Source of the DNA: Hyphomicrobiales bacterium
GTDB taxonomy: Bacteria; Pseudomonadota; Alphaproteobacteria; Rhizobiales; Rhizobiaceae
NCBI GenBank assembly: GCA_900471515.1
Contig: UCFC01000024.1
Span: 235,258-299,257 of the forward strand
Direction: 5' to 3'
Length of the DNA stretch: 64,000 nucleotides
Shown: positions 18,082 through 27,113 of the stretch, one piece after another
How the letters are laid out: each line of letters begins with the position of its first letter
Numbering within the stretch: the first letter of the stretch is position 1
Notes under the pieces: generated by a model
What the model saw: only the letters and a program-made list of their open reading frames with translations
Told to the model about the DNA's origin: nothing
Databases searched by the model: none
Made by a program: the position numbers and the translations under genes

Positions 18082-19590
18082 TCAGCCTTCCTTCTTCACG
18101 CCGACGAGGCGGATCATGCCGTCGGGCGAAGCAACGAAGCCGGTGATGTTCTTGTGCAGCGCCCAGATCCAGGACTGGTGGCCGAGAAAGATGATCGGCA
18201 GGTCGTCATTCAGGATGGCGGTCGCGGCATCATACTTCTGCTTGCGCACGGCGTCGTCCGGAGACTGACGCGCTTCGTTGAGCAGCTTGTCGACGTCGGC
18301 ATTGCAATATTTGCTGTCGTTGAGGCCGGCGTTGCAGGTGACGAACTGCTGGATATTGCCGTCGGGATCGACGCGGCCGGACCAGTCGGACCGGCTGAGC
18401 TGATAGTTGCCGGCGGTCTGCTCGTTGAGCAGGGTGGCGAATTCCGTTGCCTTCAGGGTGAGGTCGAAGCCTGCTTCGGCGACCATGGACTGGATGATCT
18501 GCATCATCTGCATCGTGACCGGGCTGTTCGGAACCTGCATTTCAACCGGAATGCGGTCGAAGCCTGCAGCCTTGACCAGGGCCTTGGCCTTCTCGATATC
18601 ACGCGCGGGAACCGGGACATCCTTGTCGAACCAGGGGCTGCTCGGCGGGAAGGGCTGGTTGCCGGCAACGCCGGTGCCTTCGAAGACGATCTGCATGGCG
18701 GCGTCGCGGTCGATCGCCAGCGAGAAGGCCTGGCGCAGGCGCTTGTCCTTGCCGATCGGGTTATCGGCGCGCGCGCCATTGCCGACATTGGCGTAGATGC
18801 CAAGCCAGCCGGTGTTGACGACATCCTTGTAGACGAGGTTCGGATCGCTCTTGACCGTCGCGGCGTCGGTCGCAGCCAGCCGCTCGATCATGTCGAGATC
18901 GCCGGAGCGCAGGTTGGCGAGGCGCACGGTCGAATCCGGGATCGGCAGATAGGTGATCTTGTCGATAAAGACATTGTCCTTGTTCCAGTAGTCCTGGAAC
19001 TTTTCCAGCACGATGCGATCCTGCTGCACACGCTCGACGAATTTGAAGGGGCCGGCGCAGACCGGATGATCGCCGAACTTGGCGCCGAGTTCCTTGGCCG
19101 CCTTGGGCGAAACGATCATGCCGGCGCGATCGGACAGCTGGGCGAGCAGGGTAACGTCAGGCGCCTTCAGCGTGAACTTGACTTCATATTCGCCTGTCGC
19201 CTCGACCTTCTGGACGGAGGCCAGTTCGCTCTTGCGGCGCGATTCCGGCAGGGTCATGTTGCGTTCGATGGTGGCGACGACGGCTTCGGCATTGAAAGGC
19301 GTCTCGTCCTGGAACTTCACGCCCTGGCGAAGCTTCATGATGAGTTCCTTGCCGTCGGCCGACCAGTTCCATTCGGTCGCAAGTTGCGGCACGATCTTCA
19401 GATCGGGCGAGACATCCACGAGCTTGTCGCACATCGCGGTATAGACGATACGGCCGACGAAGGTGCGCGACTGCGCCGGATCAAGCACGTCGGCATCGTC
19501 CTGCAGGCCGATCTTCAGTTCAGTGGCGAGGGCCGGAAGCGCAAAGAGCGCTGCCGCCGCGGCAGTGGTCAGCAATCTGGTCAATTTCAT
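18082..19590 (-). CDS. Peptide-type ABC transporter substrate-binding protein (DppA/OppA family)
   Basis: 502 residues from the ATG at 19590, chosen because GAGGAG lies just upstream and the signal peptide MKLTRLLTTAAAAALFALPALA then stands at the N-terminus; an in-frame ATG at 19620 would add ten charged residues. The SBP family 5 fold is shown by LVDVSPDLKIVPQLATEWNW, MKLRQGVKFQDETPFNAEAV and RLRQAFSLAIDRDAAMQIVF. It delivers peptides or similar compounds to the two permeases encoded downstream. The linkage to gamma-glutamyltransferase suggests gamma-glutamyl compounds or glutathione-like ligands, by inference only. Confidence 0.92.
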   Translation of the reverse strand: MKLTRLLTTAAAAALFALPALATELKIGLQDDADVLDPAQSRTFVGRIVYTAMCDKLVDVSPDLKIVPQLATEWNWSADGKELIMKLRQGVKFQDETPFNAEAVVATIERNMTLPESRRKSELASVQKVEATGEYEVKFTLKAPDVTLLAQLSDRAGMIVSPKAAKELGAKFGDHPVCAGPFKFVERVQQDRIVLEKFQDYWNKDNVFIDKITYLPIPDSTVRLANLRSGDLDMIERLAATDAATVKSDPNLVYKDVVNTGWLGIYANVGNGARADNPIGKDKRLRQAFSLAIDRDAAMQIVFEGTGVAGNQPFPPSSPWFDKDVPVPARDIEKAKALVKAAGFDRIPVEMQVPNSPVTMQMMQIIQSMVAEAGFDLTLKATEFATLLNEQTAGNYQLSRSDWSGRVDPDGNIQQFVTCNAGLNDSKYCNADVDKLLNEARQSPDDAVRKQKYDAATAILNDDLPIIFLGHQSWIWALHKNITGFVASPDGMIRLVGVKKEG

Positions 19591-19669
19591 TTCATTCTCC
19601 TCTTTATGTTTTTGTTTCACGTCTATCGTGCCGGGCCGGCGGTTATCTCCGCCGTGCCGATTTCCCTGC

Positions 19670-20395
19670 TCAGGTGGGCTCCTTCTCGGCCTCCGCTTCG
19701 CTATGGTCGAGGGAGGTGATGCGGATGAGGCTTTCCTGCAGCGTCAGCAGATGCTGGCGCATGGCTTCGCCGGCCTTTGCCGGATCGCGGGCGGCGATGG
19801 CATCGACGATGGCCGTGTGCTGGCCGTAGGTCACTTCGCGTGTGCGGCTGGCGCTGCGGGCGCGCTCGCGGATCGTCTGCCAGGCTTCGTCCTGGCGCAC
19901 GCGGTTGATGACATCGAAGATCGTCAGGAAGAACGAGTTGCCGGCGCATTGGGCGATCTGGCGATGCAGCGCGCCGTCCCAGAGTTCGCGGCCGTCGGCA
20001 TCCGTGCTGCCGTAGATCTTTTTCACGAGATCATACATGCGCTCGACATCGGCCGCCTTGGCGCGCATGGCCGCGAGCTGGGCAAGCTGCGGCTCGATGC
20101 GCAGGCGCACCTCCATGATTTCCATCAGGTCCGTGTCGGCGACGATGGAATCGACATGCTCGCTCCAGCCATCCGGGCGCCTGCCGGCAAAGGTGCCGGA
20201 ACCTTGCCGGCGCCAGATGCGACCTTCGGCCTCCAGCACTTCGAGCGCGCGGCGGATGGAGCGGCGGCTGACGCCAAGGATTTCGGAGAGTGTGCGCTCA
20301 GTCGGCAGCTTGCCGTCGGCGTCGAGACTATCCGACTGAAGAAGAGCCCTCAGCTTCTCCAGCGCATAGTTCGAATTGCCCTGTGCTTCGTCCAT
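19670..20395 (-). CDS. GntR-family regulator, FCD (FadR) subfamily
   Basis: A 241-residue regulator with an N-terminal winged HTH (KLPTERTLSEILGVSRRSIRRALEVLEAEGRIWRRQGSGTFA) and an all-helical FCD effector domain containing metal-ligand-type His/Asp positions (ELWDGALHRQIAQCAGN, REVTYGQHTAIVDAI). The frame can be read from a TTG at 20410, but the ATG at 20395 is preferred because it leaves the palindrome at 20403-20425 directly upstream. It is the first gene of the operon for the peptide importer, gamma-glutamyltransferase and DUF1028, and is probably their autoregulated repressor. Confidence 0.9.
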   Translation of the reverse strand: MDEAQGNSNYALEKLRALLQSDSLDADGKLPTERTLSEILGVSRRSIRRALEVLEAEGRIWRRQGSGTFAGRRPDGWSEHVDSIVADTDLMEIMEVRLRIEPQLAQLAAMRAKAADVERMYDLVKKIYGSTDADGRELWDGALHRQIAQCAGNSFFLTIFDVINRVRQDEAWQTIRERARSASRTREVTYGQHTAIVDAIAARDPAKAGEAMRQHLLTLQESLIRITSLDHSEAEAEKEPT

Positions 20396-20402
20396 GGTTG
20401 CC

Positions 20403-20425
20403 TGAACCAATTTTAGATTGGTTCA
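20403..20425. promoter_or_regulatory. Perfect palindrome, likely operator of the GntR regulator
   Basis: Arms TGAACCAAT (20403-20411) and ATTGGTTCA (20417-20425) are exact reverse complements separated by 5 bases, 7 bp before the gntR ATG. The same 9-mer recurs at 20585-20593, 23230-23238 and 23307-23315. FCD-type GntR regulators commonly bind TGGT/ACCA-containing palindromes. Strong by symmetry and position; the binding protein is inferred. Confidence 0.65.
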
Positions 20426-20544
20426 ATGCAAACCAAATAGGGCCGATCGTCAAGCGCTTTTTTGTGCAGATAAATATTTGCCTGTTTTTTCGCCTTGAAG
20501 CGCAGATTTGCGGCAGATGCGAGGGGCAGATACAGGCGTCCACA

Positions 20545-20576
20545 GGCACCGCGCACCCGGGCAGGCGCGCGGTACC
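20545..20576 (-). terminator. GC-rich hairpin after the M81 peptidase gene
   Basis: Arms GGCACCGCGC and GCGCGGTACC (one G-T wobble) around a 12-base loop, 15 bp past the M81 stop codon. There is no T tract on the minus strand, so it may stabilise the mRNA end or assist Rho-dependent termination. Confidence 0.4.
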
Positions 20577-20590
20577 AAACGGCAATTGGT

Positions 20591-22033
20591 TCAGCGATTG
20601 AGCGAGCGCGCGGACCGGAAGGTTTGCGGCTCGAAGCCGAAATCCTTGTCGAAAGGATAGGTCGGGTGCTGTTTGCGCAGGCGCGGCAGGCGCTCGACGA
20701 ATTGATCGACCACGCCGGCCGAAAGCGCCATGAGGTTCGGATTGGCAATCGGCGCCAGTTCCGGCGAAAGGTAGCCCGACTTGACGACGATGATCTTCGC
20801 CTTGTTCGGATCGAGGCCGAGACGGGTGAAATCGGCAATATTGTGATAGGGGCGGCGCTTGGCGGAAAGCACCAGGTCGATACCGCCGATGGAGACGACC
20901 GCCTGCCGATCGGCCGCGTCGCCGGTCTCATGCAGGAATTTTACGGTGAAGCGGCCGGTTACCGGTTTGCTGCCCTTGGTGTCGAGCGAGGCGCCGACGG
21001 TCAGATCCAGCGTCGCGCCGACGCCCGCCGCATAGCAGGTCTCCGTTGCGGCCCTGTCGGCAATGCCCGCAAAGACGACGCCGGTTGCGCCCCTTGCAAT
21101 CAGCTCGGCGAGCACGTCTGCGCGGTCGCCAACACCGCCGCCGGTCGGATTGTCGCCGGATTCGGCGAGCACGACGGGGCCGGTGGGACTGGCGATCGCC
21201 CTGGCGACGCATTCCTCGATCGAACCGGTCTCGCAGCCGAAGACGAACTCTTCGCGCACATCCCAATAGGCCTTCGCCATGCGCTTTGCCTCGCGCTCCA
21301 GCACGGCGCGGTCGGTGCCGGTCATGATCGCGGCAGCGGTGGCGCGGGGCTCATCCGCCCAGACGTAGCCGACCATCAGCGAAGCATCCCAGACGCCATC
21401 GAGCGCATCGATGCCGGGCAATTCGGCATAGAGGCTCTTTGCCGGCTCGTCGACGGTGCTCGTGCGTTCCCCCGGCAGGACGACGGGGATCGGCGCCCAG
21501 AGCAGGGTCGGCTTCACACCGCTCTTCAGGCTCTTCACCAGCATGGAGACCGAGCGGCGCATCGTCTCTTCGACGTCGATATGCGGGGCGGTGCGATAGG
21601 TGGAATACATGTCGAGCGCATCGAGGATGCGCTGGGTGACATTGCCGTGCAGGTCGTAGCTTGCCGAAACCGTGCAATCGTCGCCGACGAGCGCGCGGGC
21701 AGCGCTGATCCAGTCGCCTTCCGCATCCTCCATGCCCTCGACATACATGGCGCCGTGCATGGCGAGATAGAGGCCGTCGAGCGGCAGAAGCGGCTTCAGG
21801 CGCTCGAGGAATTCAGCCTTGAAGGCCTCGTAAGTGTGGCGCGCGACCGGACCGCCGGCAATGGCGCGGGCATGGATGGTCGGCAGGAACTCGGCGTCGT
21901 AATCCTTCAAGAACGCGAAATAGGGGGCTGCCAGCAGGCCATCGCCGCGCACCACCCGGAAATCCTTCTCCTCGTTCAGGACGGGATTGTACGTGCTGCA
22001 TTCGATATGAATGCCCCCAACGGCGATGCGCAT
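20591..22033 (-). CDS. M81 family metallopeptidase (MlrC-like)
   Basis: A 480-residue protein of the M81/MlrC family. It has the N-terminal block MRIAVGGIHIECSTYNPV, the metal-binding-type segments AMHGAM, SYDLHGN and YRTAPHID, and the C-terminal MlrC domain starting around AESGDNPTGGGVGDRADVL. MlrC itself degrades the linear peptide products of microcystin; chromosomal homologues in rhizobia have no proven substrate and often sit beside peptide ABC importers, as here. No signal peptide is present, so it is cytoplasmic. The start lies eight bases after the ROK gene stop, so the two are co-transcribed, divergently from the binding-protein gene at 23.3 kb. Confidence 0.9.
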   Translation of the reverse strand: MRIAVGGIHIECSTYNPVLNEEKDFRVVRGDGLLAAPYFAFLKDYDAEFLPTIHARAIAGGPVARHTYEAFKAEFLERLKPLLPLDGLYLAMHGAMYVEGMEDAEGDWISAARALVGDDCTVSASYDLHGNVTQRILDALDMYSTYRTAPHIDVEETMRRSVSMLVKSLKSGVKPTLLWAPIPVVLPGERTSTVDEPAKSLYAELPGIDALDGVWDASLMVGYVWADEPRATAAAIMTGTDRAVLEREAKRMAKAYWDVREEFVFGCETGSIEECVARAIASPTGPVVLAESGDNPTGGGVGDRADVLAELIARGATGVVFAGIADRAATETCYAAGVGATLDLTVGASLDTKGSKPVTGRFTVKFLHETGDAADRQAVVSIGGIDLVLSAKRRPYHNIADFTRLGLDPNKAKIIVVKSGYLSPELAPIANPNLMALSAGVVDQFVERLPRLRKQHPTYPFDKDFGFEPQTFRSARSLNR

Positions 22034-22041
22034 GGAAAACC

Positions 22042-23175
22042 TCAGCTTACATTAGGACCAATCAGAAAATTATGGGCGGCAATGCTGGCGGCACCGCGCG
22101 CCCAGACGTCGCTGTCGACGCGGCGGGTGCGGATCGGCGTCTGGCCGGCATAACGCGGAAGGACATTGGCTTCGATCGCCTGCTGCACGACGGTGCCGAA
22201 CAGGCCGTCGAAGGAGCCCTCGACATGGGTGACGAGGATCATGCCGGGATCGTTCATCTGGATCAGGTGCGAGATCGCCAGGCCGAGCGCTGCGCCGGCC
22301 TTGTGGATGATGGCGATCGCCTCGGCGGTGCCGTGCGAGGCTTCCTCTTCGAGCTCCGACAGCGAGGTGCATTTCAGGCCGGCAGCCCTCGCCATCTCCT
22401 TGATCGCCTTCATGGAAGCGATCGTATCCAGGCAGCCGCGCTTGCCGCAGCGGCAGGGCGCGCCGCCCGGCTCGATCGTGGCATGGGCGATTTCGCCGGC
22501 GCCGCCATGGTTGCCGCGATAGAGCCGGCCGTCGATGAAGTGGGCACAGCCGATGCCGTCTCCGAGCGACACGACCGAAAAGTTCGGTGTATCACGGGCA
22601 ATGCCGAAGAGTTTTTCGCTGACGGCCACGGCCTTGGCGTCGTTCTCGATGAACGTATCGACGCCGCTTGCCTGGCGAATGATTTCGGCAAGCGGCACAT
22701 CCTGCCAGCCGAGCAGGGTGGACTGGACACAGGTCGCCTGTCTTTCGTCCACGAAGCCGGACAGCGCCACGCCGATGCCCGCCAGCTTGGAGCTCGCCTG
22801 CGGATGGGCTCTGAGAATTTCCGGCAGGCCGTAGGCGATGGCGTTCGCGATGACCTTGGGATCTCTGGAATAGGGCAGCTGCTGGCGAGCAATGATATTG
22901 CCGTTCAGATCGCTGAGGATCATCGGCGCCGGCTCTTCCAGAAGCGAGATGCCGATGAAGAAGGCGCATTCCGGCTTCAGGTCGAGCAGGACGGAAGGCC
23001 GGCCCTGGCCGTACACGGTTTGCGTTTCGTGTAGAACGCCACGGTCGATCAGCTCGCGGGCGATGCCACTCATTGCCGCCTTGCTGAGCCCGATCGCGGA
23101 GGCAAGATCGGTCCGGCTCAAGGGGCCGGACTCGCTTATGACCCGCAGAAGCTCACGCTGCGATGAGTTGAACAT
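22042..23175 (-). CDS. ROK-family transcriptional regulator
   Basis: 377 residues from the ATG at 23175 (a longer reading from 23241 adds 22 residues and covers the divergent promoter region, so it is less likely). The N-terminal winged HTH (SQRELLRVISESGPLSRTDLASAIGLSKAAMSGI) is followed by a ROK sugar-kinase-like domain with the zinc motif CRCGKRGCLDT (C-X-C-G-X2-G-C) and the glycine-rich SLGDGIGCAHFIDGRL. Many ROK regulators sense sugars or aminosugars, so a ligand carrying a sugar or acyl-amino group is possible. It is divergent from the second importer and probably controls it and the M81 peptidase. Confidence 0.88.
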   Translation of the reverse strand: MFNSSQRELLRVISESGPLSRTDLASAIGLSKAAMSGIARELIDRGVLHETQTVYGQGRPSVLLDLKPECAFFIGISLLEEPAPMILSDLNGNIIARQQLPYSRDPKVIANAIAYGLPEILRAHPQASSKLAGIGVALSGFVDERQATCVQSTLLGWQDVPLAEIIRQASGVDTFIENDAKAVAVSEKLFGIARDTPNFSVVSLGDGIGCAHFIDGRLYRGNHGGAGEIAHATIEPGGAPCRCGKRGCLDTIASMKAIKEMARAAGLKCTSLSELEEEASHGTAEAIAIIHKAGAALGLAISHLIQMNDPGMILVTHVEGSFDGLFGTVVQQAIEANVLPRYAGQTPIRTRRVDSDVWARGAASIAAHNFLIGPNVS

Positions 23176-23209
23176 TAAAATCCCTGATCCTGCCGCTAGT
23201 GATTTCGCC

Positions 23210-23238
23210 TTGACAATAAGTTCACAAAATGAACCAAT
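23210..23238. promoter_or_regulatory. Divergent control region: TTGACA and inverted-repeat operator candidate
   Basis: A plus-strand TTGACA (23210-23215) overlaps an inverted repeat, GTTCA-N5-TGAAC (23220-23234). The right arm extends to TGAACCAAT (23230-23238), identical to the arm of the GntR palindrome at 20403. The site lies between the ROK gene and the second binding-protein gene, where a repressor would block both promoters. Whether ROK, GntR or both bind here cannot be told from sequence. Confidence 0.45.
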
Positions 23239-23313
23239 CAACCAAAATAAATTACAAAATTGATCAAAGCCGACCGAAGGGCCGGTTTCAAGAATCAGCT
23301 AGAGGGTGAACCA

Positions 23314-24864
23314 ATGGAAATCATTCGCAAGAGATTTATGAGAACCCGCCAATTCGCTTTGCGTTGCGCTGTTGCCGGAGCGCTGTTTGCGCCGCTTTCG
23401 GCCTTCGCTTCCACGCTGACGATCATGCAGACCGAAGCGCCCCGTTCAATGGATCCGGGCGATCAGACCGCGACCTTCACGGCTGCTGTTCTGGATCCGA
23501 TGTACGAGGGGCTTCTTGTCCGCGCCAAGGATCTGAGCCTACAGCCGGCGCTCGCCACCGAATGGTCGAGCGACGATGCCGGCATCGTCTGGACCTTCAA
23601 GCTGCGCCAGGGGGTAAAATTCCATGACGGTACGCCCTTCGATGCGGATGCGGTGGTGAAGAACTTCGCCCGCCATCTCGATACCAAGCGCGGCCTTGCC
23701 GCCAGCGGTCGTCTGCGTACCTTCATCGACAGCGTCACCGCCGTCGATCCGTCGACCGTCCAGTTCAAACTCAAGAAGCCCTATCCGGCGTTCCTCGCGC
23801 TTTTGACCACCGGCGCCTGCTGGATGGTCAGCCCGACGGCGGATGCCGCCGGTACGATCGGCAGCAAGGCGGTCGGTACCGGTCCCTACAAACTGCAGGA
23901 ATACAAGTCCGGCGAATATGTGCTGGAAACCAAGAACGCGGACTGGTGGGGTGGTGCGCCGAAGGGCGCAGACGAGATCAAGTGGACCTGGACGGCCGAG
24001 CCGTCGGTCATGAACATGGCGCTGCAGACGGGCGATGCCGATATCGTCAATCCGCTGCCGGCCGCTTTCGCCAAGCAGCTTGCAGCCAATCCGGACATGG
24101 TGGTCAACAAATCGGACGGTTCGGCGGTCTTCTGGGTGTCGCTCAACACCAAGCTGAAGCCGCTCGACGACGTGCGCGTGCGCCAGGCGCTGAACTATGC
24201 GACCGACCGCGACGGTCTCGTCAAGGCGATCATGCAGGGCAACGCGACGCCGGCCAATTCGCCGCTCGCGCCTGTCACGCCCGGTTATGACAAGACGCTC
24301 GCGCCCTATACCCATGATATCGACAAGGCGAAGAAGCTGCTTGCCGATGCCGGTTATCCCGACGGTTTCGCAATGACGACGATCGTGCAGGAGCCGGAAG
24401 CGCGTATCGGCGAACTGCTTCAGGCCATGTGGGCGAAAGCCGGCGTGAAGCTCGACGTGCAGCGCATGGAAAGCGGCGTCTGGTCGAAGGCGGCCTTCGC
24501 CGATCCGGCCGGCAAGGCGGCCGCGAACACGGGTTCCGTCATTGCCTCCTGGTCTTCGGGCGTCAACGGTGCCGACCTGCAGTTCCGCCCGCTCTATTAT
24601 TCGGCAAGCGCTTCGCCTGCCAGCGCCAATCTCGGCTTTTTCAACGATCCCAAGCTCGATGAACTGATCGACAAGGCAGCTTCGACGCTGGACGAGAAGG
24701 CGCGCAACGCGATCTATGTCGATGCCCAGAAGGAGGTCAACGAGCAGGCGCCGCATGTTCTCCTCTATACGACGCAGGATCTCTACGCCGCTCGCAAGAA
24801 CGTGAAGGGTGCCTGGGTCATTCCGGGCGGCCAGGTCGTGGTCGAGGAAGCCACCAAGGACTGA
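23314..24864 (+). CDS. Second peptide-type ABC substrate-binding protein (SBP family 5)
   Basis: 516 residues from the ATG at 23314, with AGAGGG upstream; the frame is open to 23260. Residues 1 to about 33 form a Sec signal peptide with a basic start and a hydrophobic CAVAGALFAPLSAFA end. Family 5 blocks follow: TLTIMQTEAPRSMDPGDQTA, FKLRQGVKFHDGTPFDADAV and VRVRQALNYATDRDGLVKAI. It feeds the two permeases encoded downstream and is divergent from the ROK-M81 pair. The 9-mer TGAACCAAT (23307-23315) overlaps its start codon, so a bound regulator could block initiation directly. The ligand is unknown; an oligopeptide cut by the M81 enzyme is a reasonable guess. Confidence 0.9.
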   Translation: MEIIRKRFMRTRQFALRCAVAGALFAPLSAFASTLTIMQTEAPRSMDPGDQTATFTAAVLDPMYEGLLVRAKDLSLQPALATEWSSDDAGIVWTFKLRQGVKFHDGTPFDADAVVKNFARHLDTKRGLAASGRLRTFIDSVTAVDPSTVQFKLKKPYPAFLALLTTGACWMVSPTADAAGTIGSKAVGTGPYKLQEYKSGEYVLETKNADWWGGAPKGADEIKWTWTAEPSVMNMALQTGDADIVNPLPAAFAKQLAANPDMVVNKSDGSAVFWVSLNTKLKPLDDVRVRQALNYATDRDGLVKAIMQGNATPANSPLAPVTPGYDKTLAPYTHDIDKAKKLLADAGYPDGFAMTTIVQEPEARIGELLQAMWAKAGVKLDVQRMESGVWSKAAFADPAGKAAANTGSVIASWSSGVNGADLQFRPLYYSASASPASANLGFFNDPKLDELIDKAASTLDEKARNAIYVDAQKEVNEQAPHVLLYTTQDLYAARKNVKGAWVIPGGQVVVEEATKD

Positions 24865-24923
24865 TGCGTAACCGGGTGGGCGGTGCTGTGCCGCACACCC
24901 GATTCACTGACGATGACGGTCCG

Positions 24924-25844
24924 ATGAAAGCCTATATTCTCAAGAAGCTGCTCGCCTTGCCGCTGATCCTTGTCGGCGTGTCGCTGCTGATCTTCGTTGC
25001 CATCCGCGCGCTTCCCGGCGATCCGGCCCGCATGATGGCCGGTCCCGAGGCCACGCAGGAGGCGGTCGACAACATGCGCACCCGCCTCGGTCTCGACCGC
25101 AGTATTGCCGAGCAATACGGCTCGTTCGCCTATGGCGCGGTCAGGGGCGATCTCGGCATGTCGATCAAGTCGAAACTGCCTGTTGTCGATGAGATTGCCG
25201 AGCGCATGCCCTTTACGCTCGGCCTTGCCGTCACCGCCTATCTGCTGGCGATTGCGATCGGTGTGCCGGCCGGCATGATCGGTGCGATCTACCGGCATGG
25301 CTGGCCGGACCAGGCCGTCATGCTTCTCGCGATTGCCGGCGCCTCCATCGCCAATTTCTGGCTGGCGCTGATGGCGATGAATACCTTCTCGGTCAGTCTC
25401 GGCTGGCTGCCGCTTCTCGGCGCCACGTCCTGGAAAAGCTTCGTCCTGCCCTCGATCACGCTCGCAGTGCTGCCGATGGCCGTCATCGCGCGCATGACGC
25501 GCTCCAGCATGATCGAAGTGCTGGCACAGGACTATATCCGCACGGCGCGGGCCAAGGGTGTCGCGCCCGGCTCGATCTATTGGAGCCACGCGCTGCGCAA
25601 CGCCCTGATCCCGATCGTGACCATCGTCGGTCTGAACTTCGGCAGCCTGATCGGCGGTGCCGTCGTCACCGAATCCGTCTTCAACTGGCCGGGTATCGGT
25701 CGGCTGCTGGTCGATTCGGTGCGCTATCGTGACTATCCGGTCATTCAGGGTGTGACGCTTGTCGCCGTCACCGGCGTTGTCGTCATGAATTTCCTGGCGG
25801 AAATGGCGATCGCCGCGCTCAATCCGAAAATAAGGTTCGACTGA
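24924..25844 (+). CDS. Second peptide-type ABC permease (DppB-like)
   Basis: 306 residues from the ATG at 24924, which gives the standard DppB N-terminus MKAYILKKLLALPLILVGVS. An ATG at 24864 overlaps the previous stop (TGATG) and would add 20 polar residues; translational coupling from there cannot be excluded. Family features are the periplasmic loop ALPGDPARMMAGPEATQEAV and the EAA loop DYIRTARAKGVAPGSIYWSH. Its stop overlaps the next gene's start (TGATG). Confidence 0.9.
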   Translation: MKAYILKKLLALPLILVGVSLLIFVAIRALPGDPARMMAGPEATQEAVDNMRTRLGLDRSIAEQYGSFAYGAVRGDLGMSIKSKLPVVDEIAERMPFTLGLAVTAYLLAIAIGVPAGMIGAIYRHGWPDQAVMLLAIAGASIANFWLALMAMNTFSVSLGWLPLLGATSWKSFVLPSITLAVLPMAVIARMTRSSMIEVLAQDYIRTARAKGVAPGSIYWSHALRNALIPIVTIVGLNFGSLIGGAVVTESVFNWPGIGRLLVDSVRYRDYPVIQGVTLVAVTGVVVMNFLAEMAIAALNPKIRFD

Positions 25845-26713
25845 TGGCGATGAGCGAAGCGGAAAAGGTTTCGACCGGCAGCGGGAGCCTGCGCCGCATC
25901 CTGCGCTGGCTCGCCTCGCACAGAGGCATCACCATCGGCGGTGGACTGATCGGCATCATCGTGCTGATGGCAATCTTGGCGCCGTTCATCACCTCGGCCG
26001 ATCCTTATTCGCAGGACCTGCTCTCGACGATGCTGGAACCCTCCTTCGAGCATCCGTTCGGTACCGACGACAACGGTCGCGATATTTTCGCCCGCGTGCT
26101 CTATGGCGCGCGCATCTCGCTGCTGGAGGTCGTTCTCAGCGTCGGGCTTGCCATAGTCGTCGGCGTGCCGCTCGGCATTGTTTCGGGCATGGCGGGGCGT
26201 TATGCCGATCAGGCGATCATGTGGTGCATGGATATCCTTTTCGCCTTTCCGGGCATCGTGCTCGCGATCCTGATCGTCAGCGTGCTCGGCACCAGCCTCG
26301 TCAACCTGCTGATCGCGATTGCGATCTTCTCGGTGCCCGTCTATGCGCGACTCAGCCGCAACCTCACACTCGGCCTCAAGGCAATGGATTATGTGGAAGC
26401 GGCCATTTCGCTCGGCGTGTCGCGCCACCGAATCATGACACATTACATCCTGCGTAACGCGATCGGCCCGATCATCGTGCAGTCGACGCTGACGGCCGGT
26501 ACCGTCATCCTGTCGGCCGCAAGCCTCTCCTTCCTGGGTCTCGGTGCGCAGCCGCCACTTCCGGAATGGGGCGCGATGATGAGCGACGGCCGCAACTATC
26601 TCGGCCTTAACATCTACATGTCGCTCTTTCCGGGACTGGCGATCATGCTGACCGTGCTCGGCTTCAACATCCTCGGCGATGGCCTGCGCGACCTGCTCGA
26701 TCCGAGAAAATAA
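25844..26713 (+). CDS. Second peptide-type ABC permease (DppC-like)
   Basis: A 289-residue permease with the DppC blocks HPFGTDDNGRDIFARVLYGA and YVEAAISLGVSRHRIMTHYI. It is the partner of the DppB-like subunit upstream. No ATP-binding gene follows: the next feature is a tRNA on the other strand, so this importer must borrow an ATPase, the nearest candidate being the fused double ATPase at 11749-13587. Confidence 0.92.
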   Translation: MAMSEAEKVSTGSGSLRRILRWLASHRGITIGGGLIGIIVLMAILAPFITSADPYSQDLLSTMLEPSFEHPFGTDDNGRDIFARVLYGARISLLEVVLSVGLAIVVGVPLGIVSGMAGRYADQAIMWCMDILFAFPGIVLAILIVSVLGTSLVNLLIAIAIFSVPVYARLSRNLTLGLKAMDYVEAAISLGVSRHRIMTHYILRNAIGPIIVQSTLTAGTVILSAASLSFLGLGAQPPLPEWGAMMSDGRNYLGLNIYMSLFPGLAIMLTVLGFNILGDGLRDLLDPRK

Positions 26714-26780
26714 GAAATGAAGATGCAAAGGCGCGGCGCGCTGAACATTTTGTCGTGTCGGTTGGGAAATTTGGAGAAAC

Positions 26781-26855
26781 TGGAGCGGGCGAAGGGATTC
26801 GAACCCTCGACCCCAACCTTGGCAAGGTTGTGCTCTACCCCTGAGCTACACCCGC
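26781..26855 (-). tRNA. tRNA-Gly (anticodon GCC)
   Basis: Read on the minus strand, GCGGGTG pairs with CGCCCGC to form the acceptor stem, with one G-T pair. The D arm reads TAGCTCAGGGGTAGAGCA, the anticodon arm CCTTGCCAAGG with anticodon GCC, and the T arm GAGGGTTCGAATCCCTT. The 3' CCA is encoded (26781-26783). There is no intron or unusual extension. Confidence 0.96.
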
Positions 26856-27113
26856 TCAAATCCACATCGGTCCGGGGTAGTAAGTAGCGGACCGTGGGCG
26901 CCACCTTGCGGCGACGGGCGCTATATCGCCCAAACGATTTTCAAATGCAACAGGGAAATGACGGAAAAACGAAGAAAAATTCCAGCAGTGGAAAACCACG
27001 TCCGGAAACGCCGCGAATGCAGGGCAAAGCGTCGGTCCTGAAGATTGCCAAGCTTGCGAGGCGGACGTAAGCAGGCAATCCGATCTGCCCTTCTCGCGCT
27101 TCATGGAACGACG

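Noticed and set aside
17329..19719. 796-residue plus-strand open frame across the dppA/dppB-like genes
   Set aside because: Antisense to two clear ABC transporter genes, with Asp/Arg-rich composition typical of shadow frames.
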